Source: Enoplolaimus lenunculus | Taxonomy: Eukaryota > Nematoda > Enoplea > Enoplida > Thoracostomopsidae | NCBI GenBank assembly: GCA_030248215.1 | Contig: JASANG010001290.1 | Coordinates: forward strand, 62,001 to 126,000 | DNA length: 64,000 bases | Direction: 5' to 3' | In this document: in pieces, positions 51,401-62,968 of the stretch | Position numbering within the stretch: the first letter of the stretch is position 1 | How the letters are laid out: the number at the start of each line of letters is the position of its first letter | Position numbers and translations under genes: made by a program | Notes under the pieces: model-generated | Told to the model about the DNA's origin: nothing | The model's database searches: none | Seen by the model: only the letters and a program-made list of their open reading frames with translations

Positions 51401-51988
51401 CTATAAACAAAATTATTTATTAATTACAATGCCCGCTTTTATGGTATTTTCTTCATGGTCCATGTTCAGTGTAAGTTTTAAGTTTTAGGCTATTTTTTGC
51501 TTAGGCTTAGGCTTACAATTGGGCTTATTTTTACGAGGTTTATCCTTATGCTAAAGATTAGTCATTGGCTTAGGCTTACGAATATTCTTGTAATTCTGTT
51601 ACGTCCGTCAAAGTAACATTGACCTTCTTTATTATAGAATATCGGTGTGATCGGGTGGCCTGATATGTTTCGAATCAAACCATTTGATGTCAACTATGGT
51701 GGACTGGTCCGAGGCCTTTCATACCGGGCTCAACGCGATCCTTTCTCAGGACGCCAATACGTTAGTCATCCAAATTCTCGCCATAGATCAATGTGGATGC
51801 TTCGAAACCAAGCCAGCAAAAACACTTCAAGACACTCTAAACACCAGTGGGGTTTATTGGAACCTAAACCACCGGGCTCTGTTGACGTAGAAATCCCGGT
51901 ATACCCTGTTCCGAAGGGTGTTCTTGATTCTACAAACGCCCAGCGAAACGCAAATAAACGAGCTTTCATTTGGGCTAAAGGTTCTTAG
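48442..51988 (+). CDS. Unrecognised secreted protein, three-member family, gene C
   Basis: Function unknown. Exons 48442-48508, 49250-49411, 50611-50768, 51638-51988, phases 1, 1, 0, make 245 residues. A signal peptide (MRAYALSIFIISNCTVIAVC) is followed by a basic segment with NRR (31-33) where A and B carry a furin-type site, then STFWEQQL. Conserved blocks follow: VNIGGIAVDVDWEPD, FGFRYGRKWSAFG, VSAGKPGADINIG, NVYSNGRKYMIDLDPG, FDVNYGGLVRGLSYRAQRDP and FSGRQY. The tail is Pro-, Asn- and basic-rich, without the Cys cluster of B. C is the closest relative of B and lies in tandem with it, 1.85 kb downstream. Exon 1 was chosen because it gives the only phase-1 signal-peptide ORF with a clean donor (C|GTAAGC); it is the least certain exon. 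Confidence 0.85.
48695..49069. mobile_element. CTTAGG-type MITE, with internal duplication
   Basis: The left terminal region including flank (TTGTTGCAATTTCGG and AAAGATCAGGTGCGGAACG) occurs twice, at ~48681 and ~48847. The right end is ACATTGGCCC. The flanks AATTTCGG and AATTTCAG agree at 7 of 8. In gene C intron 1. Confidence 0.75.
49500..49990. mobile_element. hAT-like MITE fragments
   Basis: 49500-49680 begins CAGGATACAACCAAAGG like the 23-kb element. 49860-49990 matches the right third of the 46.6-kb element (CGAGATATATACGTGAG, TCTATAACGGAAACGG). The two pieces are from different subfamilies. In gene C intron 2. Confidence 0.55.
51471..51623. mobile_element. CTTAGG-type MITE
   Basis: TTTTTGCTTAGGCTTAGGC core, right end GTCAAAGTAACATTGACC of the second end-type. 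It ends 14 bp before the exon 4 start of gene C, so it overlaps the branch-point/acceptor region. Confidence 0.65.
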
Positions 51989-52316
51989 TACTCAGTATAA
52001 CTCGTTAACTTTGGAACATCAAAGGACCAACCACAGGAAAGCCCAATTTATTTGGGACGCAAAATATAATTGACGAAAAACTTTAATCAGTGAGAAACCA
52101 AACGCAATTTTAGCATTTAATCCTAGCACAAATGTTAAGCTTTGAAAATTTGGCAATGGTGCTCAACTTGCATGCGGTGTCCGTAATAGAACCCATGGCT
52201 AATATGTCTCACTCCAGCGACCCGTGCTCGAATACCAAACTGAAAAAATAGATTTCAGGTGAAATTGTTGAAAATTCAAGCGTGAAATTGTCCAATCAAA
52301 TTCTCCGTCAGTGTAC

Positions 52317-52322
52317 AATAAA
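52317..52322 (+). terminator. Possible poly(A) signal of gene C
   Basis: AATAAA ~330 bp past the stop of gene C. Confidence 0.4.
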
Positions 52323-52838
52323 CTTCAAACTGACGCTTTGAAATCGATTAGAATTATTAATTCTTGTTCACTACAATTGAACTACGGTCCATCGTTGAAG
52401 TCCATCTTTTCCATAATCAGTTGCGGATCCATAATATCTTGATATGTGGATAGTTTTCCTTAAATTAAAGTAGATCAAAGCATCAGAATATAAGCATTTC
52501 AAATTTTGGTGTTTTTTTTACTATCGCAGAACGCATTTATATGGAGGATGTTTTGTTTACTAAAATGTTTAATTTTTGTTCCATTATTGCGCTGGTAACC
52601 CTGTTGCTTTTATAACAATGTTACGTTCTCAATTTTATCTTTATCAATATTGTAAATAAATTTTTTTGGTTTCTGTATATTTTTTATTTGTTCAATTGCT
52701 ATTGTCTTATCAATCAGTTATATTTGTGTAAAACTGATGAAAAACTGAGCCCTGAAACATATTATGCGTTACGTTTATCTATCATTTCGAACCATCTTGT
52801 TATATTTAAAGATAGTAGACTGAAAACTTTTCGCTTCT

Positions 52839-53090
52839 CCCTTTCTCAAATGAATATTTTCTACTTCCCCTGAGACCTACTTTTATGCTAGGATTCGAAC
52901 TCCAGTGACTGGAGCGGGAGGCGTATACCATCACCACTCAGCTATATTAGCTTGCGAGGGGGCTCTCACGTCTTGTGGTAAGTAAGCACTATGTATACGT
53001 GTTGCAATTGTTAAACACGGTGCGATATACACTGTTTAACGTATACACACTGCGCTGAGTTGCCTACAGGCAACTCAATGTGAGAAGGGG
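52839..53090. mobile_element. piggyBac-like MITE with tRNA-Gly-like segment
   Basis: CCCTTTCTCAAATG at the left (flank TTCT, a mutated TTAA), TGTGAGAAGGGG at the right followed by TTAA. The tRNA-like part is at about 52880-52946, minus strand, with A and B boxes like the 34-kb copy, to which it is very close. Confidence 0.82.
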
Positions 53091-53549
53091 TTAATTGAAA
53101 CGAAAAACCGAGTGGCGATGCGAAAACTCATCCGTTCTTCTAGAACCCGGCGTTCAAGTTTTAGTTTGAAATTAAATCTCAAATGGAGTCGAAAATATTC
53201 AGGCATGTAAAAGATTGTGAAAAACTTTAGTTACTGTCTAATTTAAATTCGCCTTTTCCGTACATTCAACGTATAAATTTGACAGAGGCAAAATTCAACA
53301 TTGGTTGGCTTTGCGTATTGGTTTAATTTTGCTTTTCAAGTATGTACTACTTTAGGCTCAGTGCTGTAAATATGCCAGGTTGAAAAAGTCTTTCTTTTCA
53401 GCAAACCGTTTGTTTTTGGGATTTTGTAAAGGCGGAGTTACGGAATGTGGACCCCACTAGGATTTTGATAAAAAGTAGTCCATCCTATAGATCTCTACGA
53501 GCTGAATTCAGCGGTACCATTTTTATGGCTGCAGGACCAACGGTTCAAA
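53091..53549. other. Intergenic, nothing recognised
   Basis: No feature could be supported here. Confidence 0.3.
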
Positions 53550-54010
53550 GGTTATGCCCTCGAAATTATAGTGCAGAGACGCGCTGCTGTGCGTAAAAGG
53601 TAGCATTCAAAATCCTGAGCAAAAAACGTACCCTCAAAATCGCAATTTCTTGGGTAAAGTCCTATTTCCCACAATCTCAATTGCCAAAATCCTGGCCGGA
53701 AAGGGGCAGCGTGCTCCCAAAATACCGGTTTCCCAAAATCCCGTGCGAAAAAGGTTGCGCTCAAAACCGTTAACTTCCCAAAATCTCTAGAGAAAAAGGT
53801 TGCAGTCACAGTCTCAATATTGCAAAACCTGTGCAAAAAATATGGCGCCCAAAAGCCTAAAATACCCAAAATTACAAACAAAAAACTTGCGCCCAAAATT
53901 CTATTTGCCAACATCTCGGGCGGAAAAACAATGCGCTCAAGACCCGTAATTTACCAAAATGTCAATTTCCTGGGTAACATTTCAATTTCCCAAAATCCGG
54001 TATTTTAAAT
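53550..54010. repeat. Minisatellite with GCGAAAAAGGTTGCG core
   Basis: About ten degenerate ~40-bp units with TTCCCAAAATC and a GAAAAAGGTTGCGC-like core. It shares its core with the array at 28.4 kb. Open frames on both strands here are by-products. Confidence 0.75.
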
Positions 54011-54371
54011 TTACGCGCGTGTTTTAGGTGAGACTTTTTCTGTGCATGGGTAACACTGAAAGTTTGTCATTCTGTTGCAAAAAAACTATCACAACATGGC
54101 CAGGAAGGACATCATATGGGTTGCCCGCGGAAATGTTTCGAAAGTTAAAGTTTGTTTAATATATTGACAGTTTATGTGGCAATTTTAAAATGTAGAATGT
54201 AATAATATTTTAATGTGCGGTTTTTGAGTATTTTTTCTTTGGTAAATTTTTTAACCACAGCGATTGATTTTTAGTCAAATTTTAAATTTTCACAAAACTC
54301 TTAATAATCTTAATACAATTCCGGTCAAGGCGTAAGTATACCCCTAAAAGTGGTTTAAAACCATCGTAGGA

Positions 54372-54540
54372 TCACACCCGTAGCCAGCTCACCTTGCTAC
54401 GGGGTGCTAAATAATTTTTCTGAAGAGGCATATAAGGGTATTCGTTGACTTGCGAGCAAGGTGGAAAATTTCCTAGAGGACGCCAAAATATTTTCAGTGG
54501 GGTTGAGCCCCACCCCTGGGCCATTTTGGCTATGGATCCG
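54372..54540. mobile_element. MITE with GGCCCGTAGCC-type ends
   Basis: CACCCGTAGCCAGCTCACC at the left, TTTGGCTATGGATCC at the right. It ends ~120 bp before the FMO start codon. Confidence 0.65.
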
Positions 54541-54661
54541 TGTATGCATGAACCAAAAAATAAATTAGGTATATTTTAGAGATTATAATTTTGAACGAAT
54601 ATATATTGTCTTGTTTTTGATTAACTTGGAGCAGCGCCGTTTATTCGCGTTAGGTAATTCA

Positions 54662-57600
54662 ATGCGAGTTGCTATTATTGGAGCTGGGCCATGCGGCCTG
54701 GTAAGCGCTAAATCATGCATCGAATATGGACTCGAGCCTGTTGTACTTGAAAAGTTTAGCGATATTGGCGGTTTGTGGCATTACAAAGAATCCCAAGGTA
54801 TTAGCCGTAGCTAAAGCTATTTTGCATTGATTTGTTCAAAGTATTCCATCTAGCATAAGGTTAGTATACTTTTATACCAGTATTTTTATTTATGTGGCAT
54901 TTATAACTAATAATAATTAGGGTTTTCATTTAAGCCGACTGTGACAGATGGGAATATATTTACCGTTAGGCAATATAGTTTTAGATATTCCATCAGTAAT
55001 GAAATCAACAATTATAAATACCAGCAAAGAGATGACTGCATTTAGTGATTTTCCACCGCCAGACAACACTCCAAACTTCATGCACAACAAAGATGTCATG
55101 GAATACTATCGGTAAAACTTACGAGTCGAAGTTGGTTGCGATCAGGCCAGACCCCGCAGCGAATGGCATCTATCATCAGTTAGCGATAGGTTTTCAAATT
55201 GACAAACTTCTGCAATTTCGAATCTTAGAACTGGTACATATGTTGGACAAATCAAATGCCAAAAATGTGGTGAATTTCGAACTTTACCATGTGCTGGTTC
55301 GAAAGTTACACTACCTATCACCAACTGGTGATAGGAAGCTACACACATTTGACAAAACTGGCCCAGAAACGTAGCCAGGTTTCCAGTTCTGGACGGTAAA
55401 ATCGCGCATGTAAAAAATTGTGTTGACCTGAAGGATTCAATAAGATTAGACACTGGCACGTTTATTCTCGGTTAGAAAGTTTACAACTCGCATTTTTTGG
55501 CTTAAATCTAAAGTTTCTACCCGTTTGTTAAACCAGCTATTAAAAGACGAACTGGGAGTTTTTTGTTAAAAACAATTTAACGGATTCTAGAACAACTGCA
55601 ATTATTCATCGAAATCAAATTCAATCAACGGAGTTTTTGAATTTAAATATCATAATTATACATCATCTAGCGTATATTCTGCAATTACATGCTGTTACTC
55701 TTGTACTTCAGATAAATTAATACATAAAGATGAAATTTGTGCCGTCTGCAACCGCCTCGCGTCATTAGTCATTTTTTGTCAAATCGCCGCATGGATCCTG
55801 GTGACAAAAACGTGCCCCATGTACTCTACTAAAATTCTAGTAATTTATCGGAATTAGACGAACCTGATTTAGAGCATAATTAATCTATTTCAGGGCTCCA
55901 CGTTCCGCTTCCATCTGTGTGCTAGCATGTATCAGCCTTTAACTCTCTTTTTATCACAATTTCGCAACACACTGCACATTCAGATATGAAGAAAATTACA
56001 AATTTGCTTCAGATCATACGCAACACACTTCAACGTTATTCCCTACATTCGATTTAACTCTGAAGTGATAAAAGTGCATAGAGCGGATAATTACGCCGAA
56101 TCCAAACAATGGCGTGTTCGATATAAAGCTATTGAGTAAGAAATACTGCTTTTATTTACATAGAAGTGGCCGTTGCTAATATGGTTTAAGCTGAGTTAGG
56201 CAAAATGATCAAAAAAATTCGATGAAATAGCGCGAACGCGTGTATAAATGGCGTTTGAAAATCTTTCACTTTATTAAAGCAAGGCGTGTCACAAAGTTTG
56301 TGGCATGTGTTGCCGTAGAGTCAATTCAAAATTTTAATTAAAATTGGTTAATCGTCAGAAATCCTTTCGTTACAAATTTTAACTTTTTTTCTATTCACAA
56401 TTCTCCGTGGCGCTGTAAAACAACATTTTCTGTTAATATTTAGTGCTAAAATTGCGTCTGGTCATTGTGACCGCAGCCAGTTCGAAATGTACCACGTCTC
56501 CTACCTCATGTAAATTTTTTTGCGAGGGAGCGCATATAAGCTATCGAGAAAATTCTTGACGTCTAGTTTACAATGCAGAATATTAGTCTAAAACCTGTTA
56601 AAATACTTTATTTCTTTTTTTTCAGCTGCAATTTCAGTAGAGGATAATAGCTGTTCCTTTTCATATATACGCCTTTAAACGTAAACAAGAGGCTTGGCTA
56701 AACTTCACTAAGGCGCCGTCTGTGGATCCGTCGATACTTATCATTAACGCAATAAGCACTGTAACGAACAGAAGTGTCGTTAGTACATTTTTTAACCGCC
56801 CTGCGTTTTACCCGCGGAAATTTTGTGTTTAGTCGGATGTGTACACGCGCAATATTTCTTTACTCGTTTCCTGCCTTCACTCGTGCAAGATTCTTATACC
56901 TTTACCCGCCATTTTTTCGTCTGTGTTTACTGCAATTGTGTAATTTTACAGTGCATTGATGTTACTCGCTGCTGATTTTTGACTCATATGGAAAAACGGT
57001 TTAAAAATTCAAGTTTTTTACATTATCTGGTGTTAAGTTTTTTATGAAAATGTAAGAAATGAGAAATTTTTCACTCGCACTTTGAAATTCTGTACCCGCC
57101 AGTGTACCTGCGTCAAAAACTCTCTTACCCGTCCCGCGTTAAGCCCCCGGTATCAGTGGCTAGCTTGTAGCTGTGGTAACAAAGCTACAAATCCTGTCAC
57201 ACAGGCCAATTATTCGTGTCCTGCTCTTTAGGTAAAGCCATGCTAGTTAGTTCCAGTTGTTAATGTCGAGCAAAAAGTAATTGCACGATAATGCCCAGTC
57301 GGTTGTACACAAAATATTCCGCATAAATAGGAATTGTAAAATACCACAAAACGGTAAGCCGTTAATGTTGTAAAAAATACCGCAAACTCTTCAGGCGCCC
57401 CAATTCAACTTGCAAAAAGTATCCAATCAAAACTCTTGCTACCATTTTTTAAACAAGTTATTCTTGTCCCAGCGATCTCAATCCATTTTTATATTTTTAA
57501 ACACAATGGTCATAATCGCGATTCAATCGCTATTCGTCAAAGAAACCTTATACTTAACTGGTGAATCACTAAGTTCGAACTGAGCGCACATTACAATACT

Positions 57601-60600
57601 ATCGTTTATGTTTTTAGTGGCCGCAAAGATCAACCGTTGACTGAAATACAAGTTGATGGAGTGATGTGTTGTTCTGGACACCACAATGATCCGTACATTC
57701 CGTTGCTTCCTGGTCAAGAACAATTCCAGGTTAGAACAGATTAGAACTTTGGCGGAATAGTATTATAAGCATATTCCTAATCCTACGCCTAAGCTTAAGC
57801 CTATACGTAACAATGAGTTTATTCCTAAGCCTAAGGCTAAGTCTAAGCCAATCAAAAAAAGTTGTTTAAAGCTTACGCTTATTATATTATGGTCCCACGG
57901 AAAAACGTCCCCCTCTTTGATCTTTACATGATCCCAAAAATACAATGTTATGCTTTAAAACCCTTTGTTTACAGCATTTGATCAACGCTCAAATCAAATG
58001 CAAGATTAAATTTTATTTCACACTTTTACTATCAAGTAACACATAACGAGCCATTACTTCATGAAATTTGCAGAATTTCCCAAAATTCACAGTTACGTGC
58101 CGCATATAAACGGTTTGGTGCACCTCCAGTTTGAGTTTTCTGGATACGGCTGAGAGTATTAGAGATACAACCGTTTTCAATAACACTGACCAACTTTCAG
58201 TTTTAAAGATAAAAACGTATCATTCGTAATCAAAAGCGGATCATGAGTTAACCAGCGACCCCTGAGACCGATTTTTATTGTGTATTCGCAAAATCGGTTA
58301 CTAAAAACATGGGAAAACATGTATTTCCCCGATCAAAATTTTATATTTAAGGCAATCTACACGGGATTTTCGAAGGCGCTGGCCCTGAGGCCGCGGCTTC
58401 GTTCGTCGTCATTATTATCGGCCACTGTGCATAATGGTTTCAGGGTAAAATCATACACAGCGTTCGCTACAAAACGCCATACGAATTCATTGATAAAACC
58501 GTTCTCGTTATTGGTGTTGGAAATTCTGGAGGCGATATTGCGGTTGAACTATCGCGCAATGCTATCGCCAATAAGGTTGGTGACCAACAACACGAATGCA
58601 ATATTTTCGACTTCAGCTCGAAGCACCCATATTCCTAAAATCTGGTGACGTTGTTAATCATTTTCGGTCACGCAACCGGTTTAATTGTTAACAGAACGTG
58701 TAGAAAGATGGTTCAGGGGCACAAAAAACTTTGCTACAGGTGCGTTTAAGCGCTTGTAATACAACCCGCAATTTTTCTTGCTCCAATTTTAAAAACAAAT
58801 CAGTGGTTTTCGTATCAGACGGTAGCATGCGATTTAGAAAACATGAGCCGATCAATATATAGTGCAAAAGAGTAATTGTGAGTTGTTCGCTTATTTGTCA
58901 GTTTAAATGAAGTTTGCAAATTGTTTCCGCTTGGCGTGTGGCATACGATCACTGTTAACGTGAAGTCATTCCTAGCTATATGTTCCAGTGCCGTTTTCTA
59001 GATCCCATATTCTAAAATGTGAATAGCGCCTATACCAGTTGTAATATGTTGTAAAACTGTGCTGAATTTTCAATACCGCAAAAGGTTCAAGAGCCACGAC
59101 AGCTTCGCCAATTTTGGGGGAAGTAAATTGTCTGACTTGTGAGGGATCCTGGTAAAAATTAAGCACTGGACCTTGAGAAGTCCATTTCAAGTCCTGACAA
59201 AACCTAACGTCAACTCTGATGATTGGTGCTACATACATTTGAGAATACCAACACAGCTCTTAATGCATGCTGGCAGCACGTTATTGTTCAGCATACTCTT
59301 TACGATGTACTGATAATTTTTCGCAAATGGTTTCCCGATGAGTAGTAAATATTTACGGGTCTGCGCTATTTACTTAATTGCGTTTCTTAATTTGTCCCAC
59401 CAGAAAATGCTTAAATATAGAAAAGCACGGTGTGCGAGTTCAGGTATACTTGTCCACAAGACGTGGTACATGGGTGATAGGTCGTGTTGGACCCAACGGC
59501 CAACCAGCGGATACAGTTTACGGTACCCGAGCAGCGAGTTGGATGCTCAAAAACATGCCATGGTATTCGAATTGGGCAATGGAAGCGGCGTGTAATCGTT
59601 TTATGGACCATGAAAAGTACGGTATTAAGCCAAAACATAGACCTCTCGAGCAACACGGATTCAATCAAGACGATTTGCCGAATCGGATTTTGTCTGGTTT
59701 GCTCGAAATTAAACCTGACGTTGAAACGTTGACTGAGAATGGCTGCATTTTTAAGGTTTGCTTAAGACTTTCAAGGGCCCATGTATAGAACAGGGTCGGA
59801 ACGTTTTACGGCTTGACTGCAATAGAGTAAGCTTAAGCTTTAGACTAATTTTTTGATTAGGCTTAGGCTTAGCCTTAGGTATAGACTCATTTTTACGCTT
59901 AGGCTTAGACTTAGGCTTAGTCTTATGGAATATGCTTATATTACTGTTCCGGCCCTGTTCTATACATTGACACTTTCAAGGTTGATCAAGCTATTGATGT
60001 TTATTTGAAATCGTGTCAAAAAGTAAAACTCTATGAATGTATTTTAACGCAGAAATATTTTTCATTCTCGTAAAATTTAACCGAATGAAAGTTTGTTTTC
60101 AATTTAGTGATTCGACGTGGATACTATAGTCGACCTATAAAGTATTAAATAAGATATATTTTGATAACAGTGCAGAATGCTGAATGTCGTTAGACGGAAA
60201 ATGCTGTTTTGTATTAAAATTTCACTTTTTCAGATAATATAGCAAAATCTTTGATGTTTCCTTTGAAAAATTCTGTCGAATGAAATAAATTCTTACTTGG
60301 AATTCTATCAACGGCAGATTCAGGGGATAATGAGAATGTATCTCACCACCAGCCCTGTTGCGTTGAAAATTTTGCGACGCAAATAGTTTATACGAAATTG
60401 ACAATGAGTTTTCGAGCCAAATAGGTCATATGGCATCTTTACAACCCGAATTAAAAAAATTCGCCTTTTTTAGTGTCGGTGATCTTAAAATAGCGAATAA
60501 TTTAGTGAAATACATTTGAAACTTTAATAATTGGAAACGTAAAAAATATCTTCTCCAATCGAAAAAACCTTATTTCATCTATTGAATTCGTGTTGTATTC

Positions 60601-62242
60601 GAAATGCAAGCAAATTAGCTAAGTAAATATGCTGTCTTTTTCGTCATTTTTTGAATTAAATTCCAAAATCTCAATACCCGTATTCAACGCCTTTCAAACG
60701 CTGGCATATGTGATTTTAAATGTAGGACGGCAGCATGGTCTATGTGGACGTTATTTTATTGTGTACGGGATATAACATTACGTTTCCGTATTTGGAAGAC
60801 GGTATTATTCCAGTGGACAAAAATAACGTATCGTTGTTCAAATATATGTATAACCCAGAGTTAGAACATACACAAACACTTGGTGTGATTGGATGTGTTC
60901 AACCGGGCGGAGCAACGCCTACGGTCGGTGAACTACAAAGTCGTATTTTTTGCGCTGCACTGACTAAAGGTTAAATTGGGGGGAGTCTTCAAGTTTTTCT
61001 GTGGGACTGCAATAGAATAAGCTTAAGGTTGAGATTCGTTTTTTGCTCGGCTTAGGCTTAATAGGAATATGCTCATTCTTACGGTTACGCTTAGGCATAG
61101 GCTTAGGCTTAGGCTTTGGCATAGGCTTAGGCTTAGGCTTTGGCATAGGCTTAGGCTTAGGCTTTGGCATAGGCTTAGGCTTTGGCATAGGCTTAGGCTT
61201 AGGCTTTGGCATAGGCTTAGGCTTAGGCTTAGGCTTAGGAATATGCTTATAATACGGTTCCGCCTCTGTTCTTTACATTGGCCGAAGCTCTTAGGATGGT
61301 TGCCGCACGACAGATTTGGACGGCATGTCATGGCCGGTCCAGAAATTTTCGAAAAGGGGCCGTACTATACATTACAGTGGAAAAAATCGGAAGCAAAACG
61401 ATTCGAGAAGCTCTAAACTCAATTAATAGTGTTAGATCTAAATACAAAATTTTGGTTATGTTTCCTATTGAAGGACCTGGCCCCGAGTTGCCGTTTCCTT
61501 GGTACGCAAATGAAGGCATGCTACATGTGTCTAAATCAAATTGGTTTGCAGTATCGATAGCATAATGTTTATCCTTAAGCAAGAACATGAGCAGGCAAGG
61601 TATAGTGGATATATCCCTTCTCGAAATATTTGCTGAAACCAGAAAAACACTGCTAACATGATTTAGAATAACCTTCAGGATGGTAGAGGTCAAAAAAGTT
61701 TGTTTTGCTAAAGATTATACTTTCGCGTATAATAAAATTATGTCGATGATGTCGACGAACCTGAAAAAATGTAACCATGTAAAAAATAATTTGTTTCAGA
61801 ACTTAGCCTGCCTTCGCGTCAACAAATGATCAGTGATATTCTTGAAAAGCGTGAAGAAATCGAGGCACGATTCGGTCGTAGACGACGCTATACCATTGAA
61901 GTTGATTATGTTGCGTTTATGGATGAACTGGCTACTCTATTAGGAGCATGCCCTCGGGTGTTGGATTATATTCACAGTGACCCAATCCTCGCTGTTCACC
62001 TGCTTAATGGACCAATGGCGGCGTACGCATACCGCATTACAGGACCGTATCAGTGGACAAAAGCTCGAGAAACTTTTCTCACAACCATGGACCGGATATG
62101 GGCTCCAACAATGAAATCGGGCGCAGGAAAACGTTGTGATTCAGGAGCACGAATGAGCGCTGGTCTTTGTATGATTGGTTGGAATAAGTTGATTGCAGCT
62201 GTAGCAATTTTTATTGGTATTTGTTACATATTGCTTTGCTAG
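54662..62242 (+). CDS. Flavin-containing monooxygenase, eight exons, complete
   Basis: FAD- and NADPH-dependent oxygenation of N- or S-containing small molecules at the ER membrane. Exons: 54662-54797, 54985-55111, 56013-56135, 57618-57729, 58444-58575, 59444-59755, 60726-60969, 61800-62242. Phases are 1, 2, 2, 0, 0, 0, 1, total 542 residues, normal for FMO1-5-like enzymes. The FAD site is GAGPCG (7-12). The FMO signature [11 protein letters not shown] (165-175, F-x-G-x3-H-S-x2-Y) spans the exon 4/5 joint. The NADPH site is GVGNSG (190-195). LLCTGY (325-330) is the conserved C-terminal-half motif. The last 17 residues ([17 protein letters not shown]) are a hydrophobic tail anchor. MRVAIIG was taken as start because FMOs begin just before the FAD loop; an in-frame ATG 51 bp upstream would add 17 residues. 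Which FMO number it equals cannot be said. Introns 4, 6 and 7 hold CTTAGG MITEs. Confidence 0.93.
57742..57935. mobile_element. CTTAGG-type MITE
   Basis: GGCGGAATAGTATTATAAGC at the left, GATCTTTACATGATCCC at the right, with CCTAAG hexamers. In FMO intron 4. Confidence 0.7.
59776..59971. mobile_element. CTTAGG-type MITE, exact flanking duplication
   Basis: Left GGCCCATGTATAGAACAGGG, right GGCCCTGTTCTATACATTGAC, with ACTTTCAAG on both sides. In FMO intron 6, 20 bp after the exon 6 donor. Confidence 0.88.
60985..61283. mobile_element. CTTAGG-type MITE with an expanded 24-bp tandem repeat
   Basis: Between about 61095 and 61235, units of GGCATAGGCTTAGGCTTAGG type repeat five or six times. The right end CTGTTCTTTACATTGGCC is intact; the left end is lost. 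Long Leu/Arg or Pro/Lys open frames here are repeat by-products. In FMO intron 7, 15 bp after the exon 7 donor. Confidence 0.8.
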
Positions 62243-62968
62243 AAGCAAAACCTGTTCGATGTTGAAGAAGATTAATTTTGGAGTGGGTGAAGCTGCCTCT
62301 AAAAGCGGCAATAGAGACGGGATAAACATGTAGCTTAGTTCTTTAAACTATATTCTTAGTTTTTTTAACTCAAACTCCATCCAGTTTAGTGCAGCGAGAG
62401 TAAACAACTAGAAATTTTGTGATTCGCAAAACGAAAGCAATTTTTCAATGATCAAAATGTAATGTATACATGTATGCAAACAGATGTAAAACGTTTTGTG
62501 CACTAACATCAAAAGTAAGTTTCGCAAATTAGGGTGGATCGAAATCAATCAACCGCGTGGGTATTTTTCAGATCTTTATTCCATAAATCTGATTTTTACG
62601 AAATTACTGGTGACTAGTGTTGTGAAATGGCTTCCACGGTCCACCTTCAGAAAGCGAACCGGACCGGGGGCTGCCGTACAGAACAGCAGAGACTGGACCG
62701 GACTGACTTTTCATTTTGGACCTTCCATCAGGACCGGACACAATCTAATGAATTCGTTTATTGATTTTACCTACCATATGTTCGCCAAAGTGCAACCGGA
62801 ATTCCGATTCCGATTAGAAATCCGACTGTAAATGAGTTCCCATTCCGATTCCGATTCCGATTCTAATTGTACAATCAATTGCAATCAGGACTTCAATCCT
62901 ACTTGCTGTGATACTCTGCATAAAAATTCTGTATTATTTATCTATTAACTTGCTTTTATTGATTAACT
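62243..62968. other. 3' flank of FMO
   Basis: The 3' UTR is presumed to start here; no AATAAA noticed. 62630-62720 and 63610-63670 are rich in CGGACCGG units and may be arms of one repeat. 62785-62860 has CCGATTCCGATTCCG units. Confidence 0.35.

Noticed and set aside
60964-61416. Leu/Arg-, Gly- and Pro/Lys-rich open frames as repetitive proteins
   Set aside because: They are translations of the CTTAGG tandem core in a MITE within FMO intron 7.
61276-61565. Extra FMO exon between exons 7 and 8
   Set aside because: Exon 7 (phase 1) joins exon 8 directly in frame, with family-consistent spacing; the open frame here has no FMO homology.
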